From: UBA7672 sp964529555 | GTDB lineage: Bacteria; Pseudomonadota; Alphaproteobacteria; Caulobacterales; Hyphomonadaceae | Reading direction: 5' to 3' | NCBI GenBank assembly: GCA_964529555.1 | Contig: CAZGWV010000011.1 | Location: 1-51,732 of the forward strand | Length of the DNA stretch: 51,732 bases | Shown here: positions 16,461 through 24,866 of the stretch, in pieces | Layout: each line of letters begins with the position of its first letter | Numbering within the stretch: position 1 is the stretch's first letter | Translations under genes and position numbers: made by a program | The notes under the pieces: generated by a model | Seen by the model: the letters and a program-made list of their open reading frames with translations, nothing else | Told to the model about the DNA's origin: nothing | The model's database searches: none

Positions 16461-18086
16461 GTGGCGACATTGCAGGCGACGAGCCCGCCTATCCTCAACC
16501 TTGCTGACATGGCGTTGGCGCAGGCGCGCGCAGATGGATCGCGCGTGGCGTTGATCGATGCTGATCGGCGCCTTTCCTTTGGGGATCTCGACGCATTGTC
16601 CGGCCAGAGCGCAGCCGCGCTGGTCGCAGCGGGCGTCAGCGTGGGCGACCGCGTCGCGATCCTAGCCAGGAACAGCGCACTGTTCTTCGAAGCGCTGATC
16701 GCATGCGCGAAGCTTGGCGCTATGCTGCTGCCGCTCAACTGGCGACTGGCGGCGCCGGAACTGGCCTACATTCTTGCCGATGCGGAGCCGAAAGTCGTCA
16801 TCGCCGACGATGCGTTCCGCTCCTTGCTGGATGAGGCGATGGGCCTTGCCCGGCTGCGTCCGCTTGTGCTGTCGACCGGCGCGGGCGATGGCAAGGTTCC
16901 CGCTTATGCGGCGTGGCGCGGCAGGCATGACGCCATCCGGCCCGCAGCGCCGGATGCAAACGACGCTGCACTGCTTCTTTATACCAGTGGGACGACGGGG
17001 AAGCCCAAAGGCGCCCTTGTTCCGCATCGCGCGCTGGTGGAGATGCGCCGGCTTGAGGCGACCTCGGGGCCGGACTGGCTGAAATGGTCACCGGACGATC
17101 TCTGCCTCGTCTCCATGCCGCTCTTTCATATCGCCGGGATTCGTACGGCGATCTGCGGCCTTTATAATGGCTGTCCGGTGCACGTGCTGTCGGAGTTCGA
17201 CGCCGACAAGGTGCTCGACTTGGTCGGCGCCGGGCGGGTGACCAAGCTTTTCCTTGTGCCGGCGGCGATGCGCACGCTGGCGCGGCATCCCCGCCGGCCC
17301 GAGGTCGATTTCAGCCGTGTGCGCTACATGATCTATGGCGGCTCGCCGATTGCGCTGCCGCTCCTGCAGGAGTGCATGGCGGCGTTCGGGTGTGGTTTCG
17401 TGCAGGCCTATGGTTCGACCGAGTCGGCGGGCGGCGTGCTGACGCTGAGCCCGGCGGATCACGGTCCCGCTGCGGGCGAACGTATGGCGTCTGCGGGGCT
17501 TCCTGTGCCGGGCGTCGAGGTGCGTATCCTGCGGGACGATGGCCAGCCTGCGCCGCGTGGAGAGATCGGGGAAGTCGCCATAAAGGGAGCGAGCACGATG
17601 CTCGGCTATTGGCGTCTGCCGGTGGCGAGCGCGGCGGCGCTGGACGGGGACGGCTGGCTGCGTATGGGCGACCTCGGCATGCTTGATGCGGACGGATACC
17701 TGCACCTGCGCGGCCGGGCGCGGGAGATGATCATCACGGGCGGGGAGAACGTCTATCCCATCGAGGTCGAGAACGCGCTTGCGAGCCATGCGGCCGTCGC
17801 TGACGTCGCGGTCGTTGGGCTGCCATCGGAGCGCTGGGGTGAAGAGGTGTGCGCGGTCGTGGTGCTGCACACGGGCAAACAGGCAGGGGAGGCGGAGCTT
17901 GTCCGCTGGGCGCGGGAGAGGATCGCCGCCTACAAGACGCCGAAGATGATCGCCTTCGCCGAAGTTCTCCCCCGTAATGCGGCGGGCAAGGTCTTGAAGC
18001 AGAAGCTGCAAGCCGATCTTACTGGCGCCAGCGCCGCAGGCGCGGCAAACGCCAGGCCCGGCCATGACATGGAAGCAGCAACATGA
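16461..18086 (+). CDS. AMP-forming acyl-CoA synthetase
   Basis: This protein of about 541 residues is an ANL-superfamily ligase that adenylates a carboxylic acid and transfers it to CoA. The P-loop YTSGTTGKPKG, the QAYGSTESAGG motif, the GWLRMGDLGMLDADGYLHLRGRAREMIITGGENVYPIEVE hinge region and the C-terminal catalytic lysine in NAAGKVLKQKL are all present, so it should be active. The open frame extends to 16305, but conserved sequence begins near LADMALAQ. I place the start at a GTG (16461); the exact start is uncertain. It overlaps the IclR gene by ATGA. It probably activates the acid that the divergent CoA-transferase and thiolase process. Specificity is unknown; medium-chain or aromatic acids are typical for relatives. 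Confidence 0.9.
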   Translation: MATLQATSPPILNLADMALAQARADGSRVALIDADRRLSFGDLDALSGQSAAALVAAGVSVGDRVAILARNSALFFEALIACAKLGAMLLPLNWRLAAPELAYILADAEPKVVIADDAFRSLLDEAMGLARLRPLVLSTGAGDGKVPAYAAWRGRHDAIRPAAPDANDAALLLYTSGTTGKPKGALVPHRALVEMRRLEATSGPDWLKWSPDDLCLVSMPLFHIAGIRTAICGLYNGCPVHVLSEFDADKVLDLVGAGRVTKLFLVPAAMRTLARHPRRPEVDFSRVRYMIYGGSPIALPLLQECMAAFGCGFVQAYGSTESAGGVLTLSPADHGPAAGERMASAGLPVPGVEVRILRDDGQPAPRGEIGEVAIKGASTMLGYWRLPVASAAALDGDGWLRMGDLGMLDADGYLHLRGRAREMIITGGENVYPIEVENALASHAAVADVAVVGLPSERWGEEVCAVVVLHTGKQAGEAELVRWARERIAAYKTPKMIAFAEVLPRNAAGKVLKQKLQADLTGASAAGAANARPGHDMEAAT

Positions 18087-18889
18087 CCGCAGATGATGAG
18101 GACAAGCGCGGGCCAGTTGGCTCGATCGTCCACGCGATCGACGTCATGCGACATATCTCGGAGTCGGATACTCCGCTGGGCGTCACGGCCATCGCGCGCG
18201 CTCTCTCGATCAGCCCGAGCTCGTGCTTCAACATTCTGAAGACACTGGTGAACGAGAACTTCATCGAGTTCCATCCAACCACCAAGACCTATGCGCTCGG
18301 CACCGAGGCGTTGCGGCTGGCGCGCAAGGTGATGGAAGAGAATGGCGTGCTGGGTTATGTGCGGCCCTATCTGCGCGATATTGCCTCGGAATTCGGCGTC
18401 ACCAGCATGCTGTGGCTGCTGACCTCGCATGGGCGGTGGGTGCTGATCGGGTTCGAGGAAAGTCATGCGCTGGCGCGGATCCATATGTCGATCGGGCAGC
18501 GCCTGCCGAAATTCGCGGGGTCGGTGGGGCGGTGTGTGGCGGCGTTCAGCGGTCTCGACAATGATGCGCTGGAGGCAGAATTCGGCAAGGTGCGCTGGCG
18601 CCGGCGGCCGCCGCTGCGGGAGCATCTCAAGGAGGTGGCGGCGGTGACGCGCACCGGATGGGCGCTCGATGACGGGCAGCTCAGTCATGGCGTCGCGACC
18701 ATATCCGCGCCGATCCTCGATAGCGAAGGGCGGGTCCGGTACAGTGTGGCCTGCATCATGTTCTCCGGCCTGCACCAGCGCGAGACGATCGAAAAGCTGG
18801 GCGGGACGTTGGCGCGAGTTGCGGACCGGACATCGCGGCACATCTTCGGTCGCGCCATGCTGCAGCGGGAGAAGCAGAAGGCCAAGTGA
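18083..18889 (+). CDS. IclR-family transcriptional regulator
   Basis: This 268-residue regulator has an N-terminal winged helix-turn-helix (GSIVHAIDVMRHISESDTPLGVTAIARALSISPSSCFNILKTLVNENFIEFH). A C-terminal IclR effector-binding domain follows (GRWVLIGFEESHALARIHMSIGQRLPKFAGSVGRCVAAF...VTRTGWALDDGQLSHGVATISAPILDSEGRV). Its start overlaps the stop of the acyl-CoA synthetase gene, so the two are co-translated. IclR proteins often control aromatic or organic-acid catabolic genes next to them. The related blocks at 16361 and 20698 are the natural candidate binding sites. Whether it activates or represses cannot be told. Confidence 0.93.
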   Translation: MTADDEDKRGPVGSIVHAIDVMRHISESDTPLGVTAIARALSISPSSCFNILKTLVNENFIEFHPTTKTYALGTEALRLARKVMEENGVLGYVRPYLRDIASEFGVTSMLWLLTSHGRWVLIGFEESHALARIHMSIGQRLPKFAGSVGRCVAAFSGLDNDALEAEFGKVRWRRRPPLREHLKEVAAVTRTGWALDDGQLSHGVATISAPILDSEGRVRYSVACIMFSGLHQRETIEKLGGTLARVADRTSRHIFGRAMLQREKQKAK

Positions 18890-18971
18890 GATAGCCGCCG
18901 CGATGCGGGGGCGAGGTATGGATCAGAACGGGTGGCATCGAAGCGCGCCCGGCAAAAAAGGGAGACGACGC

Positions 18972-20561
18972 ATGCCGGACGTGACCAACCTGAAGACTGC
19001 GGGATTTGCCCTCGGCGCCGCGCTTCTGGCTGCAAGCGCGGCGTGCGCGCCAGCTCAGATGCCGCAGATGCAGGCCCCGCCGTCGCAACTACAGCCCACG
19101 CAGGCCCAGCCCGCTCAAACCATGAGCGCGGAGTCCAATCGGGGCGCTGCGCGCTATGTTCTCCGGGACAACCTGACGCCGTGCCGCCTCGAGGCGGCCG
19201 ATGCCCGCTATGAAAGTATACACGGAGACAAGCTGGTCGCCGATGTTGACGCGCTGGTCGGCATTTCGCGTCGCTATCGCGATGCCGGCAACCAGTATTG
19301 GGGCCGCATCTCGGGCACGGTGTCCGACACATGGACGCAGGACTGGATCAAGGCCCGCTATGCCGAGATTGGCCTCAAGACCAGCGTCGTCGATCTGCCG
19401 ATGCCTGACAGCTGGTTCCCGGATTCCTGGTCCGGCGCCGCCACAGGCGCCGGCAAGACAGTTGAGCTGAGTTCGGTCTGGCCGACGATGGGCTCGCCGG
19501 CAACGCCCGCTGAAGGCGTAACATTGCCGGCGGTCTATGTCGGGCTGGGATCGGAAGCGGAGTTCGCCGGTCGCGATGTGCGCGGCAAGGCGGTGATCGT
19601 CTATTCCGTCCCGACGCCCGGCATTCTGTCGAACAGCGCCCAGGACACGGGTGTTTTTGCTCGCGCCGGGCGTCATGGCGCCGGCGCGCTCCTGATCGTG
19701 ATGGCCTTCCCAGGCAACCCGAAAACCCAGCTTTATCCTGTTGGCCTCAGCGTTCCGACTTTCACGCTGGGCCGCGAGGATGGCGATACGATTCGTCAGA
19801 TGATCGAGGCGACGCCGGAAGCGCCGCCGCAGATCACGTTGAAATTGGCGGCGAAAACGATATCCGGCCTCAAGTCGGCTCTTGTTATAGGCGAGCTACC
19901 GGGCGCGCCGGGAAGCCAGGAAGATATCGTCATCATGGCGCATCGCGATGCGTATTTCGACGGCTCGATCGACAACGCTTCCGGCGTTGCCGTGTCGCTC
20001 GCCGTTGCAGAGTATTTCGCGAAACAGCCGCAGGCCTCCCGGCCGCGGCGCCTCGTCGTCGTGTCAACACCGGGCCATCACGGCTCCCCGCCTGAACCGC
20101 TGGGTCCGGCCTGGCTGCACGAGAACCGCGGCACTTTCCTCAAATCGACAGCGCTTCTGATCAATGCGGAGCATGTCGGCGCGCTGCGTACGGATGAATT
20201 CCGCCAGACGACGCGCCGGATGAACACCTATCGCCCCGTGCGCTGGTTCCTCAATGGCAGCGATCCGCTCGCTGACCTCATGTTCGGCGCCTTCAATTCC
20301 TTCTGCGTGCCAACATGGGAAGATGGCGATCTATCTGCCTCCGGCGAGATGCGGATTGTCCAGCGGGATGCGCCGGCGCTCTACGCCATGGACTCCGGGC
20401 CCTTCACGCACACCGACATGGAGACGGCCGACGTCGCCCTGCCGACCGGCATGGAGGCAGTTGCGCGCGCTTACGCAAAAATCATCGACGGCGCGAACCG
20501 GATGACGATCCCGCAACTGCGTGCGCCCGAAGGCTCGGTGTCGTCGCCTGCCACTCACTAA
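18972..20561 (+). CDS. M28-like peptidase lipoprotein with altered active site
   Basis: This 529-residue protein starts at an ATG with GGAG seven bases upstream. The N-terminus ends in a lipobox-like ASAAC, followed by a Pro/Gln/Ala-rich linker, so it is probably an outer-membrane or periplasmic lipoprotein. A PA-like domain (TPAEGVTLPAVYVGLG...FAGRDVRGKAVIV) precedes an M28 metallopeptidase fold. Zinc ligands appear as HRD (residue 324), DNASG (334) and AEHVG, with a late histidine in FTHTDMETADV. At residues 368-370, however, the usual GEE with the catalytic glutamate is GHH. It may therefore be a non-peptidase amidohydrolase or inactive. It lies downstream of the IclR gene in the same direction, upstream of the TonB receptor. 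Confidence 0.8.
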   Translation: MPDVTNLKTAGFALGAALLAASAACAPAQMPQMQAPPSQLQPTQAQPAQTMSAESNRGAARYVLRDNLTPCRLEAADARYESIHGDKLVADVDALVGISRRYRDAGNQYWGRISGTVSDTWTQDWIKARYAEIGLKTSVVDLPMPDSWFPDSWSGAATGAGKTVELSSVWPTMGSPATPAEGVTLPAVYVGLGSEAEFAGRDVRGKAVIVYSVPTPGILSNSAQDTGVFARAGRHGAGALLIVMAFPGNPKTQLYPVGLSVPTFTLGREDGDTIRQMIEATPEAPPQITLKLAAKTISGLKSALVIGELPGAPGSQEDIVIMAHRDAYFDGSIDNASGVAVSLAVAEYFAKQPQASRPRRLVVVSTPGHHGSPPEPLGPAWLHENRGTFLKSTALLINAEHVGALRTDEFRQTTRRMNTYRPVRWFLNGSDPLADLMFGAFNSFCVPTWEDGDLSASGEMRIVQRDAPALYAMDSGPFTHTDMETADVALPTGMEAVARAYAKIIDGANRMTIPQLRAPEGSVSSPATH

Positions 20562-20577
20562 AGAGTGACGCTCTGCG

Positions 20578-20612
20578 TTGTGCGCGCCGGTCAACATGGC
20601 TGGCGCGCACAA
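20578..20612 (+). terminator. strong hairpin after the M28-like gene
   Basis: An 11-bp perfect stem (20578-20588 with 20602-20612, TTGTGCGCGCC) encloses a 13-base loop, 17 bases after the stop. No T-run follows, so intrinsic termination is uncertain. It may act as a 3' mRNA stabiliser. Confidence 0.45.
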
Positions 20613-20697
20613 GGCGTTCAGGAAGCAGCGAACGCGCGCGTGCAGCGGGCGGGGCGTGCGATTTTGCCTTGCACAACGGTGTTACCGGGTCGGCCCA

Positions 20698-20745
20698 TTC
20701 AATTTACAAAATGATTGTTCTGTATGTTGAATATCTCAAGACACC
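20698..20745. promoter_or_regulatory. putative IclR operator block, copy 2
   Basis: This block is the partner of 16361-16408, with the same AAAATGAT..TTC..TAT..TGAATAT core, and lies 95 bases upstream of the TonB receptor start codon. TACAAA at 20705-20710 could be a -10, placing the core just downstream of it. This would link the receptor to the IclR-controlled catabolic genes. Confidence 0.48.
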
Positions 20746-20839
20746 GTGCTAGCGTCATTTCAACGTCAAGACCGCCACAGAGCGGCTGATGAGGAGCGCG
20801 CATGCGCTCGGGGAACGGAACGCTGCAAAGGGAAAGCGC

Positions 20840-23722
20840 ATGTCATTTCAGGATGCGAGAATCATTCGCCACGGGGCGCGTTCGCGTCCTGGGCAAGTAA
20901 GCCTCTGGGCTCTCGGGGCCGCGCTGGTCTTCGGAGCCAATCCAGCCCTTGCCCAAATCCAGGACCCGCAGGCTGCCGGCGTCGAGCAGATATCGCCGGC
21001 GCCGGCGGAAGACGATACCGATCGCAACGTTGTGCGCATCACCGGATCGCGCGTCATCACCAATGGCGATGCCTCTCCGACGCCGCTGACTGTCGTGAGT
21101 GCGGACCAGCTCAAGTCGATAGCGCCCGCCAACCTTCCCGATGCGCTGAACCAGTTGCCGCAATTCGCCGGATCGTCGAAGCCGGCGAATGCGGGTCCCG
21201 CGGCCAACGGCAACAATGGCGGCAACTATCTCAGCATGCGCGGCATCGGACCTAACCGTACGCTCGTCCTGCTGGATGGCCGCCGCGCGCCGCCAACCAA
21301 CTCATCTGCCTCAGCCAACGTGAACCTGTTCCCGCAGGCGCTGGTTAGCCGGGTGGACGTCGTCACGGGCGGCGCCTCGGCCGCCTATGGATCGGACGCC
21401 GTGGCCGGCGTGGTGAACTTCATTCTCGATACGGATTTCACCGGTCTTTCGGGCGAGGTTAGCGCTGGCATCTCCGCCTATGACGACGCAGAGACCTTCA
21501 AGATTGCGCTAGCCGGCGGAACGGAGCTGTTCGACGGGCGGGGGCACATCGTGTTCAGCCTGGACCATCTTCTCAGCCAGGGCTGGCCTGCCAATGACGA
21601 TGCACACGGCCGCGAATGGGCCGAAGCGGGGTGGGGCATCATCAGCAACCCGAGCGGACCGCCGACGAACCTTCTCGTCAGGGATGCGCGCATCGTGAAC
21701 GCCGCGCCTGGCGGCCTCATCATCGGAGGGGCGTTGAATGGCACGCAGTTCGACCAGGATGGCACGCCGATTCCCTTTGTCTTCGGCAGCAACCGATCCG
21801 CGCTCACGGCGGTGGGCGGCGACGGCGCTTATCTGACATCGGCGCTTCCAGCCAAGCTGCGTTCGGATGCGGCATTCGCCCACTTCAAGTATGATGTGAA
21901 CGACAACACCACCTTCTTCCTCGAAGGGTCGGTTGCGGAAGAGCTGACGGGCTATATCTCCGTCATTCCCTCACAATCGGGAACGGCGGCCGCGTTCACC
22001 ATCTTCAACGACAACCCGTTCATTCCGACGGCGACGCGCGACGCGATGGCGGCGAACGGCCTGGCCTCGATCCGGCTTGGTCGCCTCAGCGCCGACTGGG
22101 GCATGCCGCACTTCCGCCAACTCGGCAACAACTGGAGCGTCATGGCGGGCGTCGAAGGCGAGTGGGGCGATTGGTCCTACGAGGGCTACGCCCAGCGCAA
22201 TGTCAGCTTCTTCAAGACCGAGACGCTCGAGAACCCCAAGCTGCAGAACGTCTACAACTCTGCCGACGTCGTGCTGAACCCGACGACGGGTCTTCCCATC
22301 TGCCGGTCGACGCTGACCAATCCTGGCGATGGTTGTGTGCCGGTGAACATGTTCGGCTATCGCGAGCTGACGGGCGCCCAGCGCGACTATCTGCTCGGTA
22401 CATCCTATTCGCGCCAGACGCTGGAGGCGGATGTCTACGCTTTCCGTGTCAGCGGCGACCTGTTTGAAGGCTGGGCCGGCCCGATCGGTTTCGCCACGGG
22501 CATCGAGCACCGCAGCTATGATGCGGTGCAGGTCGTCGATGCGCTGTCGGACGGCGTGATCTCCGGGGCGACGTTCCTGGGACTTCCGAGCAACCTCGAA
22601 GGGCAGGTCGGCGGCTACCAGCTGACCAATTCGAAGCCGTCGGCAGGCGCTTACAATGTCAGTGAGGCGTTCGTCGAGGCCGTGATCCCGCTGCTGCGCG
22701 ATGTTCCCCTGGCGGAGTCGCTCGAACTCAACGCGGCGCTGCGCTATGCCGACTACTCGACCAGCGGCGCCGTGACGCCGTGGAAAGTTGGCGTCAGCTG
22801 GGAGTTGTCCGACGAGATCCGCGCGCGCGGAACCGTCTCTCGGGATATCCGCGCCGGAAACTTCGTCGAGCTCTATTCCGGCTCGGTGCAGAGCCAGGGC
22901 TTCTTCCAGGACCCGAACTTCGGCAACACGCTGCAGTTCTCGAAAGGGCTGCGGGTGGGCAATCCCAACCTTGATCCCGAGAAATCCGACACGCTGACGG
23001 TCGGCGTCGTGCTGAAGCCCAACTGGCTGCCGGAATTCAGCCTGTCGGTCGATTGGTACTCGCTCGACATCCAGGACGCGATCTCGGTGATCAACGGCCA
23101 GCAGATCCTGAACGCTTGCGCCGCGGGCGTGACCAGCCAGTGCGCCCTGATCCAGCGCGATGGCGACGGGCGACTGGTGGCCATCACCACGCCCTACCAG
23201 AACGCCGCCGCGCTCAAGACGAGCGGCATCGACATCGAAGCCGGCTACCAGGCCGAGATCGGCGAGGGAACACTGTCGCTGCGGGCGCTGGTGAACCATA
23301 CCTCCAAGCTTGAAACGCGCGTCGGCACGGCGGCGCCGATCGATCGCGCGGGTGACCTGCGCCAGAGCGCGGGCGGCGTTCCCGAATGGCGCGCCAACCT
23401 GGTTGCGTCCTACGCGATCGGCGACTTCACCTTGATCGCCCAGGAGCGCTATCTCTCCGCTGGAAAGATGGACTCGACCTTCGGGGCGACCGGACTCGAC
23501 AAGAACCACGTGCCCGCGCGCTTCTACACCGACGTCACCGCGAAGTGGCGGTTCGAGCAGATGGGCGCGGATTCGGAACTGTTCCTGACCGTGAGCAACC
23601 TCTTCGACCAGGACCCTCCCCCTGCGCCGTCACAGAGCACGGTCACTTTTTATCCGACCAACACCAGCCTCTACGACATGATCGGCCGGTACTACATGGG
23701 TGGCCTGCGCTTCCGGTTCTGA
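20840..23722 (+). CDS. TonB-dependent outer-membrane receptor
   Basis: This 960-residue receptor imports a bulky substrate across the outer membrane using TonB energy. I place the start at the ATG at 20840, with GGGA upstream; the open frame extends to 20789. A long basic signal peptide ends near ANPALAQ. A TonB box-like stretch (RNVVRITGSRV) leads into the plug (TPLTVVSADQL..PANLPDALNQLPQFAGSS...MRGIGPNRTLVLLDGRR...FPQALVSRVDVVTGGASAAYGSDAVAGVVNFI). The 22-strand barrel ends in YYMGGLRFRF with terminal Phe. The plug type is common in Caulobacter and sphingomonad receptors for oligosaccharides, peptides or organic compounds. An operator-like block upstream links it to the IclR genes. An intrinsic terminator follows closely. 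Confidence 0.93.
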   Translation: MSFQDARIIRHGARSRPGQVSLWALGAALVFGANPALAQIQDPQAAGVEQISPAPAEDDTDRNVVRITGSRVITNGDASPTPLTVVSADQLKSIAPANLPDALNQLPQFAGSSKPANAGPAANGNNGGNYLSMRGIGPNRTLVLLDGRRAPPTNSSASANVNLFPQALVSRVDVVTGGASAAYGSDAVAGVVNFILDTDFTGLSGEVSAGISAYDDAETFKIALAGGTELFDGRGHIVFSLDHLLSQGWPANDDAHGREWAEAGWGIISNPSGPPTNLLVRDARIVNAAPGGLIIGGALNGTQFDQDGTPIPFVFGSNRSALTAVGGDGAYLTSALPAKLRSDAAFAHFKYDVNDNTTFFLEGSVAEELTGYISVIPSQSGTAAAFTIFNDNPFIPTATRDAMAANGLASIRLGRLSADWGMPHFRQLGNNWSVMAGVEGEWGDWSYEGYAQRNVSFFKTETLENPKLQNVYNSADVVLNPTTGLPICRSTLTNPGDGCVPVNMFGYRELTGAQRDYLLGTSYSRQTLEADVYAFRVSGDLFEGWAGPIGFATGIEHRSYDAVQVVDALSDGVISGATFLGLPSNLEGQVGGYQLTNSKPSAGAYNVSEAFVEAVIPLLRDVPLAESLELNAALRYADYSTSGAVTPWKVGVSWELSDEIRARGTVSRDIRAGNFVELYSGSVQSQGFFQDPNFGNTLQFSKGLRVGNPNLDPEKSDTLTVGVVLKPNWLPEFSLSVDWYSLDIQDAISVINGQQILNACAAGVTSQCALIQRDGDGRLVAITTPYQNAAALKTSGIDIEAGYQAEIGEGTLSLRALVNHTSKLETRVGTAAPIDRAGDLRQSAGGVPEWRANLVASYAIGDFTLIAQERYLSAGKMDSTFGATGLDKNHVPARFYTDVTAKWRFEQMGADSELFLTVSNLFDQDPPPAPSQSTVTFYPTNTSLYDMIGRYYMGGLRFRF

Positions 23723-23753
23723 CCGGGGACGGCGTCGGCATCAATCTGCGGAA

Positions 23754-23780
23754 CGCTCCACCGTCAAGGTGGGGCGTTTT
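23754..23780 (+). terminator. intrinsic terminator of the TonB receptor gene
   Basis: CGCTCCACC (23754-23762) pairs with GGTGGGGCG (23768-23776), with a GTCAA loop and one G-T pair, and is followed at once by TTTT. It lies 32 bases after the stop codon and is a good Rho-independent terminator. Confidence 0.85.
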
Positions 23781-23781
23781 G

Positions 23782-24136
23782 CGTTGTGGTGGCGGATGGC
23801 GCGAACTGGCGTCAGGACGCATGCGGCGGGACCAGTTCCGCGAACGCTTGGCGCTTTGCCGGCCGATAGGGCCGAAGTTGCAGCCACAAGAGGCGCTGGC
23901 CCCGAAACCGCGTGATACCGAAATCCCTCGTCGTAGCAACGAAGTCGGGAGTGACGGTGGCGCGGGAGACTGGAGCAGAATATGCCACTTCGCGAGCAAC
24001 TCTTGCTGACCAGTCATCGACACGCATGCAATCAGTGTGCGCAGTCACCGCAAATCCAGCCTCTGCTATAGACCGAGGAATGAAGCGCTATCGCCGACGG
24101 TAGACCTACCGCACAACAACCCAGCGTTTTCGGCGG
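23782..24136. other. unassigned sequence left of gap 1
   Basis: This stretch holds no convincing gene. Minus-strand frames contain a short stretch, LLAKWHILLQSPAPPSLPTSLLRRGI, that weakly recalls DUF2924 proteins of mobile regions, but the similarity breaks at once by frame. I regard it as degraded mobile or intergenic DNA. Confidence 0.4.
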
Positions 24137-24236
24137 NNNNNNNNNNNNNNNNNNNNNNNNNNNNNNNNNNNNNNNNNNNNNNNNNNNNNNNNNNNNNNNN
24201 NNNNNNNNNNNNNNNNNNNNNNNNNNNNNNNNNNNN
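24137..24236. other. assembly gap 1 (100 N)
   Basis: Exactly 100 unknown bases, a scaffold join of unknown real length. Order and distance across it should be treated with care. Confidence 0.99.
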
Positions 24237-24345
24237 GTAAAGCTGCTTGTTGCATTGCATTGAACGCAGGCCTGCGGGGCGCCCAAATGACAGCGTCCTG
24301 CATCCATGATGCCGCGTCGCTCCGAAGGGCATATGTTGCCTTCGA

Positions 24346-24379
24346 TTGACGATGCCAAAAAATGGCATTAATCGTGCCA
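24346..24379 (+). promoter_or_regulatory. promoter with 17-bp palindromic operator, site 1
   Basis: The palindrome TGGCATTAATCGTGCCA (24363-24379) lies 37 bases before the first gene of the 24416-28430 run. TTGACG at 24346-24351 stands 11 bases before it and could be the -35, with the -10 inside the operator. A further TGCCA at 24353 faces the first TGGCA. Site 2 at 31621 has identical spacing. A repressor bound here would block the -10. Confidence 0.68.
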
Positions 24380-24415
24380 ATAAATTCGAGTCACTCGCTT
24401 ACGGACGCTAGGACA

Positions 24416-24859
24416 ATGGCGTTGTTTCCGCCGAGCACAAATAGGGACTACCTGGGCTCTCCGGTTGCAGCCTGGTTCTTGATGCTTGCCGCTTTGCTTG
24501 AGCTCATTCCCGGCTGTATTCATTACTTTCTGCCCGATGGTGGTGCTGGCGTCATCGCGGGCCTCGATCTTTCCAAGAATGGCGCGGCGCTGGTCGCCGT
24601 TTTTGCTTGGTTTGGCGCCTTGCAGATACCCGTCGCGCTTCTGCTCTTCGTCATTGGGCTGCGTTATCGGACGATGGCGCCGCTTGGGCTGCTCGTTGTC
24701 ATTCTGTCGTGTGCTTTGATGTCAATTGACGGTTGGTTCTTCAAAGGAGCGGCCGGCGATCACCATCCACCCGAGCATTATGCCAGCCCCATCGCCGTAG
24801 GGTTGGGATTGATTTTCCTTGTGCTGGCCCTGCGCGAACGCCCGGCGTCCAAAAGCTGA
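24416..24859 (+). CDS. small four-helix membrane protein of unknown function
   Basis: This 147-residue protein has four predicted membrane helices, around AAWFLMLAALLELIPGCIHYFL, ALVAVFAWFGALQIPVALLLFVIGL, MAPLGLLVVILSCALMSIDGWFF and IAVGLGLIFLVLALRE. A hydrophilic loop DHHPPEHY lies before the last helix. I prefer the ATG at 24416; an upstream ATG at 24362 would lie inside the operator. I do not recognise the family. It is the first gene of a run with the thioredoxin-fold protein seven bases downstream, and is therefore probably controlled by operator site 1. Confidence 0.72.
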   Translation: MALFPPSTNRDYLGSPVAAWFLMLAALLELIPGCIHYFLPDGGAGVIAGLDLSKNGAALVAVFAWFGALQIPVALLLFVIGLRYRTMAPLGLLVVILSCALMSIDGWFFKGAAGDHHPPEHYASPIAVGLGLIFLVLALRERPASKS

Positions 24860-24866
24860 GCTCGCT

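Noticed and set aside
23820..24048. Possible DUF2924 protein on the minus strand left of gap 1.
   Set aside because: Only about 25 residues resemble the family before the frame breaks; not enough for a gene call.
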